Assembly (NCBI GenBank): GCA_030425425.1
Contig: JAUIAO010000022.1
Location: 1 to 64,000 of the forward strand
DNA length: 64,000 bases
Direction: 5' to 3'
DNA from: Bacteroidia bacterium
Lineage (GTDB): Bacteria > Bacteroidota > Bacteroidia > Cytophagales > Cyclobacteriaceae
Made by a program: the position numbers and the translations under genes. Positions 35,872-44,307 of the stretch are shown here, piece after piece. How positions within the stretch are numbered: the stretch's first letter is position 1; each line of letters opens with the position of its first letter. Under the pieces are notes generated by a model. The model saw only the letters and a program-made list of their open reading frames with translations, was not told the DNA's origin and did not search any database.

Positions 35872-37298
35872 TGGAACCAAATCTTAGCGAGTTATATAAA
35901 GATAAAGAGGCTGAAGAGTCTTTTAGAGATCATATTTCTACAGTTGATGAAAGTGGTAAGCGCCTTTGGGTTTATCCCAAGAAATCCAAAGGGCGCCTTA
36001 CCGCCTATAGAAGAATAGTCAGCTTGGGATTGCTCGCTATTTTGTTCTCCGTGCCTTTTATAAAGGTAGGTGGAGAGCCATTATTATTGTTAAATTTTCT
36101 GGAGAGGAAGTTTATCATTTTTGGTCAGATTTTCTGGCCTCAGGATTTTATATTAGCTGTATTTGGGATGATAAGTCTGATTGTATTTATCGTTTTGTTT
36201 ACAGTAGTATATGGAAGGATTTTCTGCGGGTGGCTATGTCCGCAGACCATTTTCATGGAATGGGTATTTCGCCAGATTGAATATTGGATAGAGGGTGATT
36301 ATATGGCTCAGAAGAAGCTGAATAAACAACCCTGGAATACTCAGAAAATCCTCAAAAAAGGTTCTAAACAAATCATATTTGTTGCAATCAGTGCATTGAT
36401 TATGCATACTCTGGTGACTTACATCATTGGTGTAGATCGGCTTTGGGAACTGATTAGTCAAGGGCCAATGGAGGCACCGGGAACATTTGCTGCCATGGTA
36501 GTCTTTACCGGATTGTTCTACGGGGTGTTTGGTTGGATGCGTGAGCAAGTATGTACCACGATCTGTCCATACGGAAGATTCCAGGGAGTACTTCTGGATC
36601 GTCAGAGTATCGTCGTAGCATACGATTACAAGCGAGGAGAGACTAGAGGAAAATTCAGGAAAAATGAAGATAGAGCAGCAGAAAGTAAAGGTGACTGTAT
36701 AGATTGTAAGCAGTGTGTGTACGTTTGTCCTACTGGTATTGATATCCGCAATGGTACCCAGCTGGAATGTGTAAACTGTACAGCGTGTATAGACGCTTGT
36801 GACTCCATTATGGATAAGGTAGGTAAACCGAGAGGCCTGGTTCGCTATGCCTCCGAAGAGAATATCGCAGAAGGTAAGCCATTCAGGTTTACCTGGAGAA
36901 TGGCGGGTTATAGTACCGTATTGGCCGTACTGTTGGGAGTATTGGTTTTGTCATTGTCCATGAGGTCTGATTTTGAGACCACAATATTGAGAACACCAGG
37001 TATGATGTATCAGGAGCGTGATAATGGGAATATCACCAACCTGTACAACTTCAAAATGGTCAATAAGACCAATGAGGAAATGCCTGTAACATTTGAACTG
37101 CTTAGTCCGGAAGGGAGTATTGAAATGGTAGGTGAGAATATCACCTTGAAACCACAAGGTATTGGAGAAGGAGCCTTCTTCGTGGTACTGAAACCAGAGA
37201 ATATTGCCTCTATGAGTAGTAAAATAGAAATTGGAGTTTACTCCGAAGGAGAGTTGATTGAGACGGTGAAAACCAAGTTTTTAGGGCCTGCCATTTAG
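35871..37298 (+). CDS. ccoG: cbb3 oxidase accessory protein CcoG (FixG/RdxA)
   Basis: A 475-residue inner-membrane iron-sulfur protein that supports copper reduction for the oxidase. Membrane helices lie near 50-70, 85-115, 165-185, 205-225 and 345-365. CGWLCPQTIF and CTTICPYGRF are the NapH-like Cys motifs, and two 4Fe-4S clusters are marked by CIDCKQCVYVCP and CVNCTACIDACD. A C-terminal immunoglobulin-like periplasmic domain covers about 375-475. Overlaps ccoP by one base. Confidence 0.95.
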   Translation: MEPNLSELYKDKEAEESFRDHISTVDESGKRLWVYPKKSKGRLTAYRRIVSLGLLAILFSVPFIKVGGEPLLLLNFLERKFIIFGQIFWPQDFILAVFGMISLIVFIVLFTVVYGRIFCGWLCPQTIFMEWVFRQIEYWIEGDYMAQKKLNKQPWNTQKILKKGSKQIIFVAISALIMHTLVTYIIGVDRLWELISQGPMEAPGTFAAMVVFTGLFYGVFGWMREQVCTTICPYGRFQGVLLDRQSIVVAYDYKRGETRGKFRKNEDRAAESKGDCIDCKQCVYVCPTGIDIRNGTQLECVNCTACIDACDSIMDKVGKPRGLVRYASEENIAEGKPFRFTWRMAGYSTVLAVLLGVLVLSLSMRSDFETTILRTPGMMYQERDNGNITNLYNFKMVNKTNEEMPVTFELLSPEGSIEMVGENITLKPQGIGEGAFFVVLKPENIASMSSKIEIGVYSEGELIETVKTKFLGPAI

Positions 37299-37348
37299 CA
37301 TAGTATGGCAGCTCTATCTCTTTCTTTTTAGCAACTGTAACTGTAGAA

Positions 37349-37792
37349 ATGATGAAGTTTAATTGGGGACACGGCATAGTCGTGGCGTTTGCGCTATTCA
37401 TGTCGTTTGTGATTTACGCAGTAGTTACCGCATTCAGACAAGACGTGGATCTGGTATCAGAAACTTACTATAAAGACGAATTAGTATATCAGGAAAGAAT
37501 CGATGAGAAATCAAACCTTGCTCAGAGTGGTTTGGAATTAAAACTGGAGCAAACAAGTGATGCACTGATCGTTAAGTTCCCACAGGAGTTCAGCACGGCA
37601 TCTGGAGATATACATTTGTTCCATCCTTCCAGAGAGATTTTTGATAAGCATTTTGATATCGACCTAAACGATGACCTGGCTCACGTGATCAGCAAAGAGA
37701 ACGTAGCAAAGGGTCGGTTCAAGGTGAAGATTTCCTGGGCGACTGCTGATAGTACCAACTATTATCAGGAAGCAGAAGTTTTTCTTCAATGA
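37349..37792 (+). CDS. ccoH: FixH/CcoH family protein
   Basis: A 147-residue protein with one N-terminal membrane helix (about 8-28) and a periplasmic domain. The FixH signature is the segment DVDLVSETYYKDELVYQERID after the helix. It works with CcoG and CcoI in oxidase assembly. It follows ccoG by 50 bp and overlaps the next gene by four bases (ATGA). Confidence 0.9.
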   Translation: MMKFNWGHGIVVAFALFMSFVIYAVVTAFRQDVDLVSETYYKDELVYQERIDEKSNLAQSGLELKLEQTSDALIVKFPQEFSTASGDIHLFHPSREIFDKHFDIDLNDDLAHVISKENVAKGRFKVKISWATADSTNYYQEAEVFLQ

Positions 37793-38472
37793 CCGGAGCA
37801 TTTCTGATCGGCTTGATTGGTAGTCTGCACTGCGTGGGAATGTGTGGTCCTTTGATGATTACCTTCTCTGGTAAATCTGGTAGATATCCCGGTGTATCTT
37901 TTTTATTGTATCACATTGGTCGACTGCTGGTTTACACAGGTATAGGACTTGTGTTTGGTATTCTAAGCACATCCTTATTCTTTTTCCAGTTTCAACAGTA
38001 TGGGTCCATTATTTTGGGGTTGCTGATCATCATTGTTTATGTTTTCCCCAAATGGAGAAACAAAATCGAGGGACTGTACTATAACTCTGGTTTGTATGCA
38101 TTTTTCAAAAAGAAACTCACCGGGTTTTATGGTGGTAAAGCCAAATGGTTTGCGGCAGGGTTGCTGAACGGTCTGTTGCCATGCGGAATGATCTACCTGG
38201 CTGCAGCAGGAGCTACCCTTACCGGTAATATGCTGGATGCAATCTTGTTTATGATATCTTTTGGATTAGGAACTATTCCGGCGTTATTTACACTCACCTA
38301 TCTTTCTAAAAAGCTCCCTCAGGTTATTAGCAAAATGTCATATATCGTAACCCCAGTGGCATTGATCTCTGGTGCGCTATTGATTTATCGAGGGTTTACG
38401 GTGCAAAACCCAGATATGAACCAACTCATACAAGCCCACATAATGAACGCCATCAGCGTTTGTGGTTTCTAG
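37789..38472 (+). CDS. SafE/TauE-like (UreH-type) membrane protein of the cbb3 operon
   Basis: A 227-residue protein with six predicted helices. It starts GAFLIGLIGSLHCVGMCGPL, where His and two Cys form the metal-like motif seen in the DsbD/UreH-type transporters linked to cbb3 operons, and repeats a similar element at GLLNGLLPCGMIYLA. It probably moves copper or another metal for oxidase assembly; substrate is inference. It is the last gene of the operon. Confidence 0.85.
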   Translation: MTGAFLIGLIGSLHCVGMCGPLMITFSGKSGRYPGVSFLLYHIGRLLVYTGIGLVFGILSTSLFFFQFQQYGSIILGLLIIIVYVFPKWRNKIEGLYYNSGLYAFFKKKLTGFYGGKAKWFAAGLLNGLLPCGMIYLAAAGATLTGNMLDAILFMISFGLGTIPALFTLTYLSKKLPQVISKMSYIVTPVALISGALLIYRGFTVQNPDMNQLIQAHIMNAISVCGF

Positions 38473-38481
38473 ACAATCAGA

Positions 38482-39795
38482 TTACTTCTGACGGAAAACC
38501 AGCTTTACAGGAACCCCTTCAAAATCGAAATGTGATCTCAATTTATTGATTAGGTAGCGCTCATACGATTCTTTGATGTCCTTAGGATGATTACAGAAAA
38601 ACGCAAATGTTGGAGTCTTTGTCGGTAACTGAGTGATGTATTTGATTTTAATGTGTTTACCTCTTACTGCCGGAGGAGGATAGTTTTCTATCTCCTTCAG
38701 CATCACATCGTTGAGCTTGGATGTGCTGATTTTCTTGGTTTTGTTTTCAGCTACTTTGAGTGCCAACTCTACTACTTTAAAAATCCGTTGTTTATTGATA
38801 ACACTGGTAAAAATCACCGGGATGTAGGAGAGAGGACCTAATCGCTCAGCTATATGTTTCCGGTATTCCTCAGCAGAATTGGTTTCTTTTTCCCAGAGAT
38901 CCCATTTGTTCACCATGATGATGGTGCCCTTTTTGTATTTGTGGGCCAGACCGATGATATTCATATCCTGGGCTTCCAGGCCGTTGGTAGCATCCAATAT
39001 CACTATGCAGATATCACTATCCTGAAGTGCCTGAATGGCACGGAGCACGGAGTAGAACTCTATGTCTTCTTTTACTTTGGTTTTTCTTCTGATACCCGCC
39101 GTGTCGGTGAGAATGAAGTCTTTTCCAAAAAGATTGTAACGACTGTCTATTGCGTCTCTTGTAGTGCCCGATATGTTCGTGACGATACTCCGTTCTTTAC
39201 CGAGCAAAGCATTGAGAAAAGATGACTTACCTACATTAGGTCTACCCACTATGGCAATTCTAGGTAGCTTACTCAGCTCGTCTCGTTCGTCTTCTTCCTC
39301 TTCGAAATAGGCTACGGTTTCATCGAGGAGGTCTCCGGTACCTGTTCCGCTGGTAGAAGAAATGGTAAAAATTTTATCCGAAATCCCTAGTTGATAAAAC
39401 TCAGAAGCCATATAAGATTTCTCGGCATTGTCGGCTTTGTTGGCCACAATGACCACAGGTTTTCCTGTTTCACGTACCACATTGGCAAAATCCTGATCCA
39501 GTCCATGCAAACCAACATGGCAATCTACCATGAATAAGATGACATTGGCTTCCTGTAGCGCTTCTTTTACCTGCGTACGGATTGCTCCCTCAAACACGTC
39601 ATCAGAGCCTTCTACATACCCTCCGGTATCTATGACCGTAAAGGTCTTCCCATTCCACTCACAATAACCATAATGCCGGTCTCGGGTTACTCCCGATTCA
39701 TTATCCATGATAGCCTGTTTTCTCTCGATCAATCGGTTAAACAGGGTGGATTTTCCTACATTCGGTCGTCCTACTATTGCTACAATATTTGCCAT
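38482..39795 (-). CDS. der: Ribosome biogenesis GTPase Der (EngA)
   Basis: A 437-residue protein with two tandem G domains and a C-terminal KH-like domain. The first P loop is GRPNVGKST (8-16) and the second GRPNVGKSS (about 182-190); DTGGY and DTAGI are the two G3 motifs, NKAD and NKWD the two G4 motifs. It acts in 50S subunit assembly. It is convergent with the cbb3 operon over nine bases. Confidence 0.96.
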   Translation of the reverse strand: MANIVAIVGRPNVGKSTLFNRLIERKQAIMDNESGVTRDRHYGYCEWNGKTFTVIDTGGYVEGSDDVFEGAIRTQVKEALQEANVILFMVDCHVGLHGLDQDFANVVRETGKPVVIVANKADNAEKSYMASEFYQLGISDKIFTISSTSGTGTGDLLDETVAYFEEEEDERDELSKLPRIAIVGRPNVGKSSFLNALLGKERSIVTNISGTTRDAIDSRYNLFGKDFILTDTAGIRRKTKVKEDIEFYSVLRAIQALQDSDICIVILDATNGLEAQDMNIIGLAHKYKKGTIIMVNKWDLWEKETNSAEEYRKHIAERLGPLSYIPVIFTSVINKQRIFKVVELALKVAENKTKKISTSKLNDVMLKEIENYPPPAVRGKHIKIKYITQLPTKTPTFAFFCNHPKDIKESYERYLINKLRSHFDFEGVPVKLVFRQK

Positions 39796-39891
39796 AAGTC
39801 TGCAAATTTAGCTTTTTTGAGGATGTGAGGGTTAGAATAAAATCAATTAAAAATTGAACAGGGATTTATGATCAATTGAATCAATTAACCA

Positions 39892-40431
39892 TTATGATTC
39901 TATTTCTTCAAAAGTGAGCCTGAGTCGCTGTTCGTCCAGTTTTTCGATGTTTGTAGTATCGCTAAACTTGATGTCTAAGCCTTTGATCAGTGAAATGAAC
40001 AGATCGATGAGATTGCGATCTGATTTGTAGGTTATATGTAGCACATTATCCGATTCCCACTCATAGATAAACCTCGGAGGATAGGCCCCTTTGATATGAC
40101 CTGTGACCACCTCGTGAACATGATCCAGCTTGGTGATGGCATCTTTGGTGCTTTTCATACCTCGGTAGAACACGCCGTATACTCTGGGTGAGTAATCCAC
40201 ACACCAATGTTCCCCGAACACATCGAAGATTTCTGTGATTGGTACTTTTAGCACTGTAGAAGTAAGTACAAAAAGTTCGATGCTCTGTACCTCGTCAATG
40301 TCTTCCCGGATTTGCGTGCCGAAACTAAAATCAGCTTCGTTTCCGAATGCTGTCATCACTTTTCCCCAGGCTTCTTCGCCGTATACCTTAATGATTGATT
40401 CTTCAAGGCAATAGTGGATAGTTCCTTTCAT
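39892..40431 (-). CDS. H-NOX haem sensor, predicted NO-selective
   Basis: A 179-residue stand-alone haem-nitric-oxide/oxygen-binding domain. I use the ATG at 40431 because MKGTIHYCLEESI is the canonical H-NOX opening. The proximal haem His is His106 in LDHVHEVV, and the propionate-binding YxSxR is Y135-x-S137-x-R139. The residue five after that Arg, the distal Tyr140 of Thermoanaerobacter H-NOX needed for stable oxygen binding, is Leu144 here, so NO (and CO) rather than oxygen is the predicted ligand. H-NOX proteins usually control a histidine kinase; none is adjacent, but a stand-alone receiver is divergent 198 bp away and a kinase and PP2C genes lie beyond. Confidence 0.9.
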   Translation of the reverse strand: MKGTIHYCLEESIIKVYGEEAWGKVMTAFGNEADFSFGTQIREDIDEVQSIELFVLTSTVLKVPITEIFDVFGEHWCVDYSPRVYGVFYRGMKSTKDAITKLDHVHEVVTGHIKGAYPPRFIYEWESDNVLHITYKSDRNLIDLFISLIKGLDIKFSDTTNIEKLDEQRLRLTFEEIES

Positions 40432-40629
40432 AATATAGTTGGTTGAGTAAGATTGTAGTATAACTAATTTCGGGGTTAAGATAATTAACCTGATCATCAA
40501 TCAGCAACCGAATGTAGTCAATGAGAAAAAATTTTAACTGACCGATTATCTGAGTATCGGTGCCATTCAACGATTATTTTGTGAAGAAACATTTTGAATT
40601 GATGAATTTTGGACAAAGAGGAAATCACT

Positions 40630-41019
40630 ATGTTTGCAGAAGTTATGTCACAGTCCAAAATCAGTACCATCTGGAGTCTCGATGATGACTACATCCAATT
40701 GGAAGTAGTACGAAGTATGGTGAAGTACCAGATGCCCGAGGTTTCATTCAAAACCTTTGATAAGAGTAAAGAGCTGGTGGATCTATTTAGAAGCGGTGTT
40801 TATCCCGATTTACTTTTTTTGGACATCAGAATGCCGGAGATCAATGGGCTTGAGGTATTGGAACTGATACAGGATCTTCAGGTTCCTTCTTTGGTGATTA
40901 TGCTTACTTCTTCCGCTAATCCTGCGGATCGGGAGAAATGTGAGCAATACTCTTTTGTGAAAGGTTATGAGCAGAAACCACTTCATCCGAATGTTTTGAA
41001 GCAGTTGGCTGAATTATGA
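40630..41019 (+). CDS. Stand-alone response-regulator receiver
   Basis: A 129-residue receiver from the ATG at 40630; a TTG start seven codons earlier is possible. Acidic pocket in SLDDDY, phospho-acceptor Asp in LLFLDIRMPEING, Thr/Ser in MLTSSA and Lys in EQKPL. No output domain. Divergent from the H-NOX gene, matching the H-NOX/receiver pairs known elsewhere, and convergent with the gene at 41044. It probably relays phosphate or acts by protein binding. Confidence 0.85.
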   Translation: MFAEVMSQSKISTIWSLDDDYIQLEVVRSMVKYQMPEVSFKTFDKSKELVDLFRSGVYPDLLFLDIRMPEINGLEVLELIQDLQVPSLVIMLTSSANPADREKCEQYSFVKGYEQKPLHPNVLKQLAEL

Positions 41020-41043
41020 TCTTTCGATTTTCAGTGATTTGGT

Positions 41044-41454
41044 CTAAAGCATGATTTGCCTGACCAACTCCTGGGTTTTTAACTTGACCAGTCCCACGTT
41101 GGCTTCAGCCGAACAAACTACACCAAAAACATAATCCGGATTCTCAGGTAATTTGGTGAGAAAATAAAGTAATTCATCCACATAAAAAATAATCTCGTTG
41201 AATGTCTGGGCATCCTCTTTTTTGAAAAATATTTTCTGAAACTTTCTCTCCAGACTCAGTTCGTCATGTTTTTCGAACAGGTCCTGTGCTGACTTTTTCA
41301 GCAGGTCGAAATGCGCTTTTCTAACCTCTTCCAGATTCATCTCCTGTGTGAATTTGTTTGACTTTACATCAAGTAATACTACCCCGAGGTTTTTTGGAAT
41401 GATTTGGAAGCTTTGTTTAATGGCGTTATCAGCAGTCATAAAATATTCTTTCAC
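41044..41454 (-). CDS. Hypothetical protein, possible Roadblock/LC7-like fold
   Basis: A 136-residue soluble protein. Its C-terminal end (VFGVVCSAEANVGLVKLKT) has the strand-then-helix look of Roadblock/LC7 domains, which in bacteria often partner small GTPases or signalling proteins; this is a weak fold-level guess. It lies six bases after the degenerate PP2C gene and is probably cotranslated with it. Confidence 0.5.
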   Translation of the reverse strand: MKEYFMTADNAIKQSFQIIPKNLGVVLLDVKSNKFTQEMNLEEVRKAHFDLLKKSAQDLFEKHDELSLERKFQKIFFKKEDAQTFNEIIFYVDELLYFLTKLPENPDYVFGVVCSAEANVGLVKLKTQELVRQIML

Positions 41455-41460
41455 TTAAGA

Positions 41461-42633
41461 CTAAACATTGAATCCCACAAGGGTAAAATCGCTAAATCGA
41501 TCTTTGGATATGATGTTTGATAGCCGCGGATCATTATATGATTTTATCTCGTTGTTTTCAAACAATTCGGTGATGGCTTCCTGATCTTCCTTTTCTATGC
41601 CGTCTGTATGGAGCAGCAACCAGGTGCCTGCTGCTTTCACTTCATAACTTTCTACGCCTGAGCCTGGAGGAGTAGATTGAATTTCACCAGTCTCATTTTT
41701 TATGATCAACCCATTTCCTTTGTTATGAATTTGAAGTAGCTGTTGGTCTTTGTCCCAGACGACAATGGATAGGTGAGCGTTGATTTGATGCTCTTCATTA
41801 TTGATGTTTTCGAGGTTCTGGGCATTCAATACTTTGTTTACCCATTGATAGAAATGGTCGAATGAAAACATTTCTGCATAATTATATTCTTCCAGGTAGG
41901 TGTTGAGATAAAGGGTAAGGAGGGTGCCACTTTTATTCTCAATATGGCAGTCGGTCAGAACCATGACCAAGAGGTTTTGCCTTTGTCTGATCCAGAAAAA
42001 ATCTCCTCCCAGATAATTTGCCGGCTGATTATAGAATATTGAATGGTCGAAGTAGTCATGCACATTGTTTTGCCTCAGAACTCTTTTTTGAAGTCTTTGG
42101 GTAGAAACCACTTCTGGGTCTTTGGGTTTGGGTTTCGATACACCCTGCAGCAAAACGTTCGTTTTGACAGATTCAGATACTTTGGATTCCTGTGGATTTG
42201 CATTTTCAACCGGTAGAGGATTTTGATCCTCCGAGTGGTTTACCTCAGTATCTTCTTCTTGCGAGTCATTGTCCAAATCCTCTAGAAAAGCGTTCAAATA
42301 AATATTGAGTGCTGCGTAGATATTGGATTTTGCATAGATGACAAGGTGCTGATCTTCTAATTTCCTGAGAAATAGAAAGCCTCCATTATCCAGGTATATC
42401 TTCATTTTGTTTGCAAAAGGAGAAAACCTATCAAAAAGTGATAACAACTTATTCAGATCGATAGTCTCTGAAGGAGACATTATCTCAATTTTTTGAGTTT
42501 CCTGATGGACGAAAGCCAGCCCATCTATTTTTGAAATCTTCTCTAGCAGGTAATTCCCCAGCTCTAGTGATTTGTTGTTCATTCTGGTTTTATAGATGTG
42601 TCCGCCTATGCCTTTAATAGTCTGGACAATCAT
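41461..42633 (-). CDS. Degenerate PP2C/SpoIIE-like protein with Roadblock-like N-terminus
   Basis: A 390-residue protein. Residues 1-120 are an alpha/beta domain that could be Roadblock/LC7-like; 120-180 is an acidic, low-complexity linker; 190-390 is a SpoIIE-type PP2C fold, shown by NYLGGDFFWIR and LLLHTDGIEKED. The DxxGHG metal motif is replaced by TDCHIENKSG, and the final DD is SD in RFSDFTLVGF. It therefore lacks metal ligands kept by the active paralogue at 43058 and is likely a non-catalytic or specialised phosphatase. It lies 172 bp after the small gene at 42806. Confidence 0.72.
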   Translation of the reverse strand: MIVQTIKGIGGHIYKTRMNNKSLELGNYLLEKISKIDGLAFVHQETQKIEIMSPSETIDLNKLLSLFDRFSPFANKMKIYLDNGGFLFLRKLEDQHLVIYAKSNIYAALNIYLNAFLEDLDNDSQEEDTEVNHSEDQNPLPVENANPQESKVSESVKTNVLLQGVSKPKPKDPEVVSTQRLQKRVLRQNNVHDYFDHSIFYNQPANYLGGDFFWIRQRQNLLVMVLTDCHIENKSGTLLTLYLNTYLEEYNYAEMFSFDHFYQWVNKVLNAQNLENINNEEHQINAHLSIVVWDKDQQLLQIHNKGNGLIIKNETGEIQSTPPGSGVESYEVKAAGTWLLLHTDGIEKEDQEAITELFENNEIKSYNDPRLSNIISKDRFSDFTLVGFNV

Positions 42634-42805
42634 TTTTGTTTTAGTCCCAATGCAATATAATGACTTATAACCTTGATATTGAAACTCATAACGAATCTTG
42701 TATTCAATCCCTCAGACCTTTTCAAGGTTGATTTTTGTATCGTAAATCAGTGAAGATTAACAAATATTGCCGTCCTGCAGGTTGAATACATTTGTCAATA
42801 CCCGG

Positions 42806-43042
42806 CTAAGCCATGACTAACTGAGCAGGCACTTCAACCCTGTAGAGTTCATCCACACTTTCAAAAACTGTATGAAGTAGTTTACCTTCCAATATTAAAT
42901 TGGATTCTGGTGTTTCTACCTGATCTAGCTCAAATCCAAATTCATTGAATGTGGGCAAGGTTCTCAGGACTATTCTTTTCCATGCAAGTGGTGAGATGTT
43001 GGAGTTGGCCCAATTTTTAATGTCGATTGCGTTGGCTTTCAT
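42806..43042 (-). CDS. Small hypothetical protein
   Basis: A 78-residue soluble protein, not recognised. It begins 15 bp after the receiver-PP2C stop on the same strand, so it is probably in that transcript. Leu- and Val-rich strands in the second half suggest a small mixed fold. No Cys and no signal peptide. Confidence 0.6.
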   Translation of the reverse strand: MKANAIDIKNWANSNISPLAWKRIVLRTLPTFNEFGFELDQVETPESNLILEGKLLHTVFESVDELYRVEVPAQLVMA

Positions 43043-43057
43043 GATTGTTAGATTTGG

Positions 43058-44296
43058 TTATGGTTTGATTCCGATTAGTGAGATATCATCTATCTGTTCT
43101 GTTTTACCCATCCAGGCAGATAAGTTTTCAGACAGATGGTTATTCTGTTCGCTAAATGGTTTTTCCTTAATGGTTTCCAGGGTTTCTAATAATTGCTTTC
43201 TTCCATATTTTTTCGTGAAATCATGGTTCATTTGATCGATGAATCCATCCGAAAACATGTAAAGGCTATCTGTTTTCTTTGGATCTAATTGATGTTTGGT
43301 TACTGTTTTTTCGTCTTTGTTCCAGCTGCTTCCTATGGAAAACCTCTCGCCTTTGATGTGATTGATTTCACCATTTTCGAAATAGACCAGGTCAGATTTG
43401 CAACCAGCAAAACACATGGTTTGATCTGTTTCATTGATTACCACTACGGAACCATCCATGCTGTTGTGTGAATTGTCATTACTAATATTCGCTTCAGACA
43501 ACACATTGTCCAGTTCTATCAGGATCTCGTCTGCATTGGTCAATTCATTCCTACTGACAATCTGCCATAGATACGAGATGGCCATGCTACTCTGTAAAGC
43601 CCCGGCGACACCATGTCCCATGCAGTCCATCAGCGCTATGATTTTGTAATTTTTGCCAGCTTTTTCAAATTCCGTAAACCAGTAGAAGTCACCGCTCACA
43701 TGATCAAATGGTTTGAATAAAACAAAATGATCGGTGAACGCACTCTTAAGCTGCTTTTCGGAGGGAAGAAGATTTCTTTGTACGAGACTTCCATATTCCA
43801 GACTCTCTACCATTCGGTCATTCAGCACTCTTAAGTTGTGCGTGCGTTCTTCTACCTTTTTTTCCAGTTCTTCATTTTTCTTTTCTAGCTGCTCCAGGAG
43901 GTTTTTACGTTCTAGCTTAAGCTTGTTGGACTCCAATGCTTTGTCCAGCGTAATTTTCAATTCACCCTGATCATAAGGCTTGGTGATATATTTATAGATA
44001 CCAATTTTGTTGACAGCCTTTACGATAGATTGGATATCAGAAAAACCCGTAAGGATGATCCTGATCATATCAGGGTTATTTTCCAGGGTTTTTTCCAAAA
44101 GTTCTGTTCCAGTCATTTCCGGCATCTTTTGGTCGGTAATGATCAGGTCTACATTTTCTTTCTTTAGTATTTCTATTGCTTCATACCCGTTGTTAGCCGT
44201 GATGACATTGTAATGACGTTTAAAACTCAACCTGAAGATCCTCAGGTTGCTTTGTTCGTCATCTACATAAAGTATGGTGTATTGATGTTTGTTCAT
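43058..44296 (-). CDS. Receiver-PP2C phosphatase (SpoIIE/RsbU/SiaA-like)
   Basis: A 412-residue protein: receiver (1-125; Asp55 in LIITDQKMPE), coiled coil (about 125-165, VEERTHNL) and a PP2C phosphatase (about 175-412). All metal-binding motifs are present: GDFYWF, LMDCMGHG, MFSDGFIDQ and the closing DDISLIGI. Such proteins dephosphorylate an anti-anti-sigma or SiaC-type partner. A SiaC-family gene lies 2.3 kb upstream on the same strand, making it the likely substrate. The sensor kinase gene is 11 bp upstream and probably phosphorylates the receiver. Confidence 0.9.
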   Translation of the reverse strand: MNKHQYTILYVDDEQSNLRIFRLSFKRHYNVITANNGYEAIEILKKENVDLIITDQKMPEMTGTELLEKTLENNPDMIRIILTGFSDIQSIVKAVNKIGIYKYITKPYDQGELKITLDKALESNKLKLERKNLLEQLEKKNEELEKKVEERTHNLRVLNDRMVESLEYGSLVQRNLLPSEKQLKSAFTDHFVLFKPFDHVSGDFYWFTEFEKAGKNYKIIALMDCMGHGVAGALQSSMAISYLWQIVSRNELTNADEILIELDNVLSEANISNDNSHNSMDGSVVVINETDQTMCFAGCKSDLVYFENGEINHIKGERFSIGSSWNKDEKTVTKHQLDPKKTDSLYMFSDGFIDQMNHDFTKKYGRKQLLETLETIKEKPFSEQNNHLSENLSAWMGKTEQIDDISLIGIKP

Positions 44297-44307
44297 GGAT
44301 TAGTATC

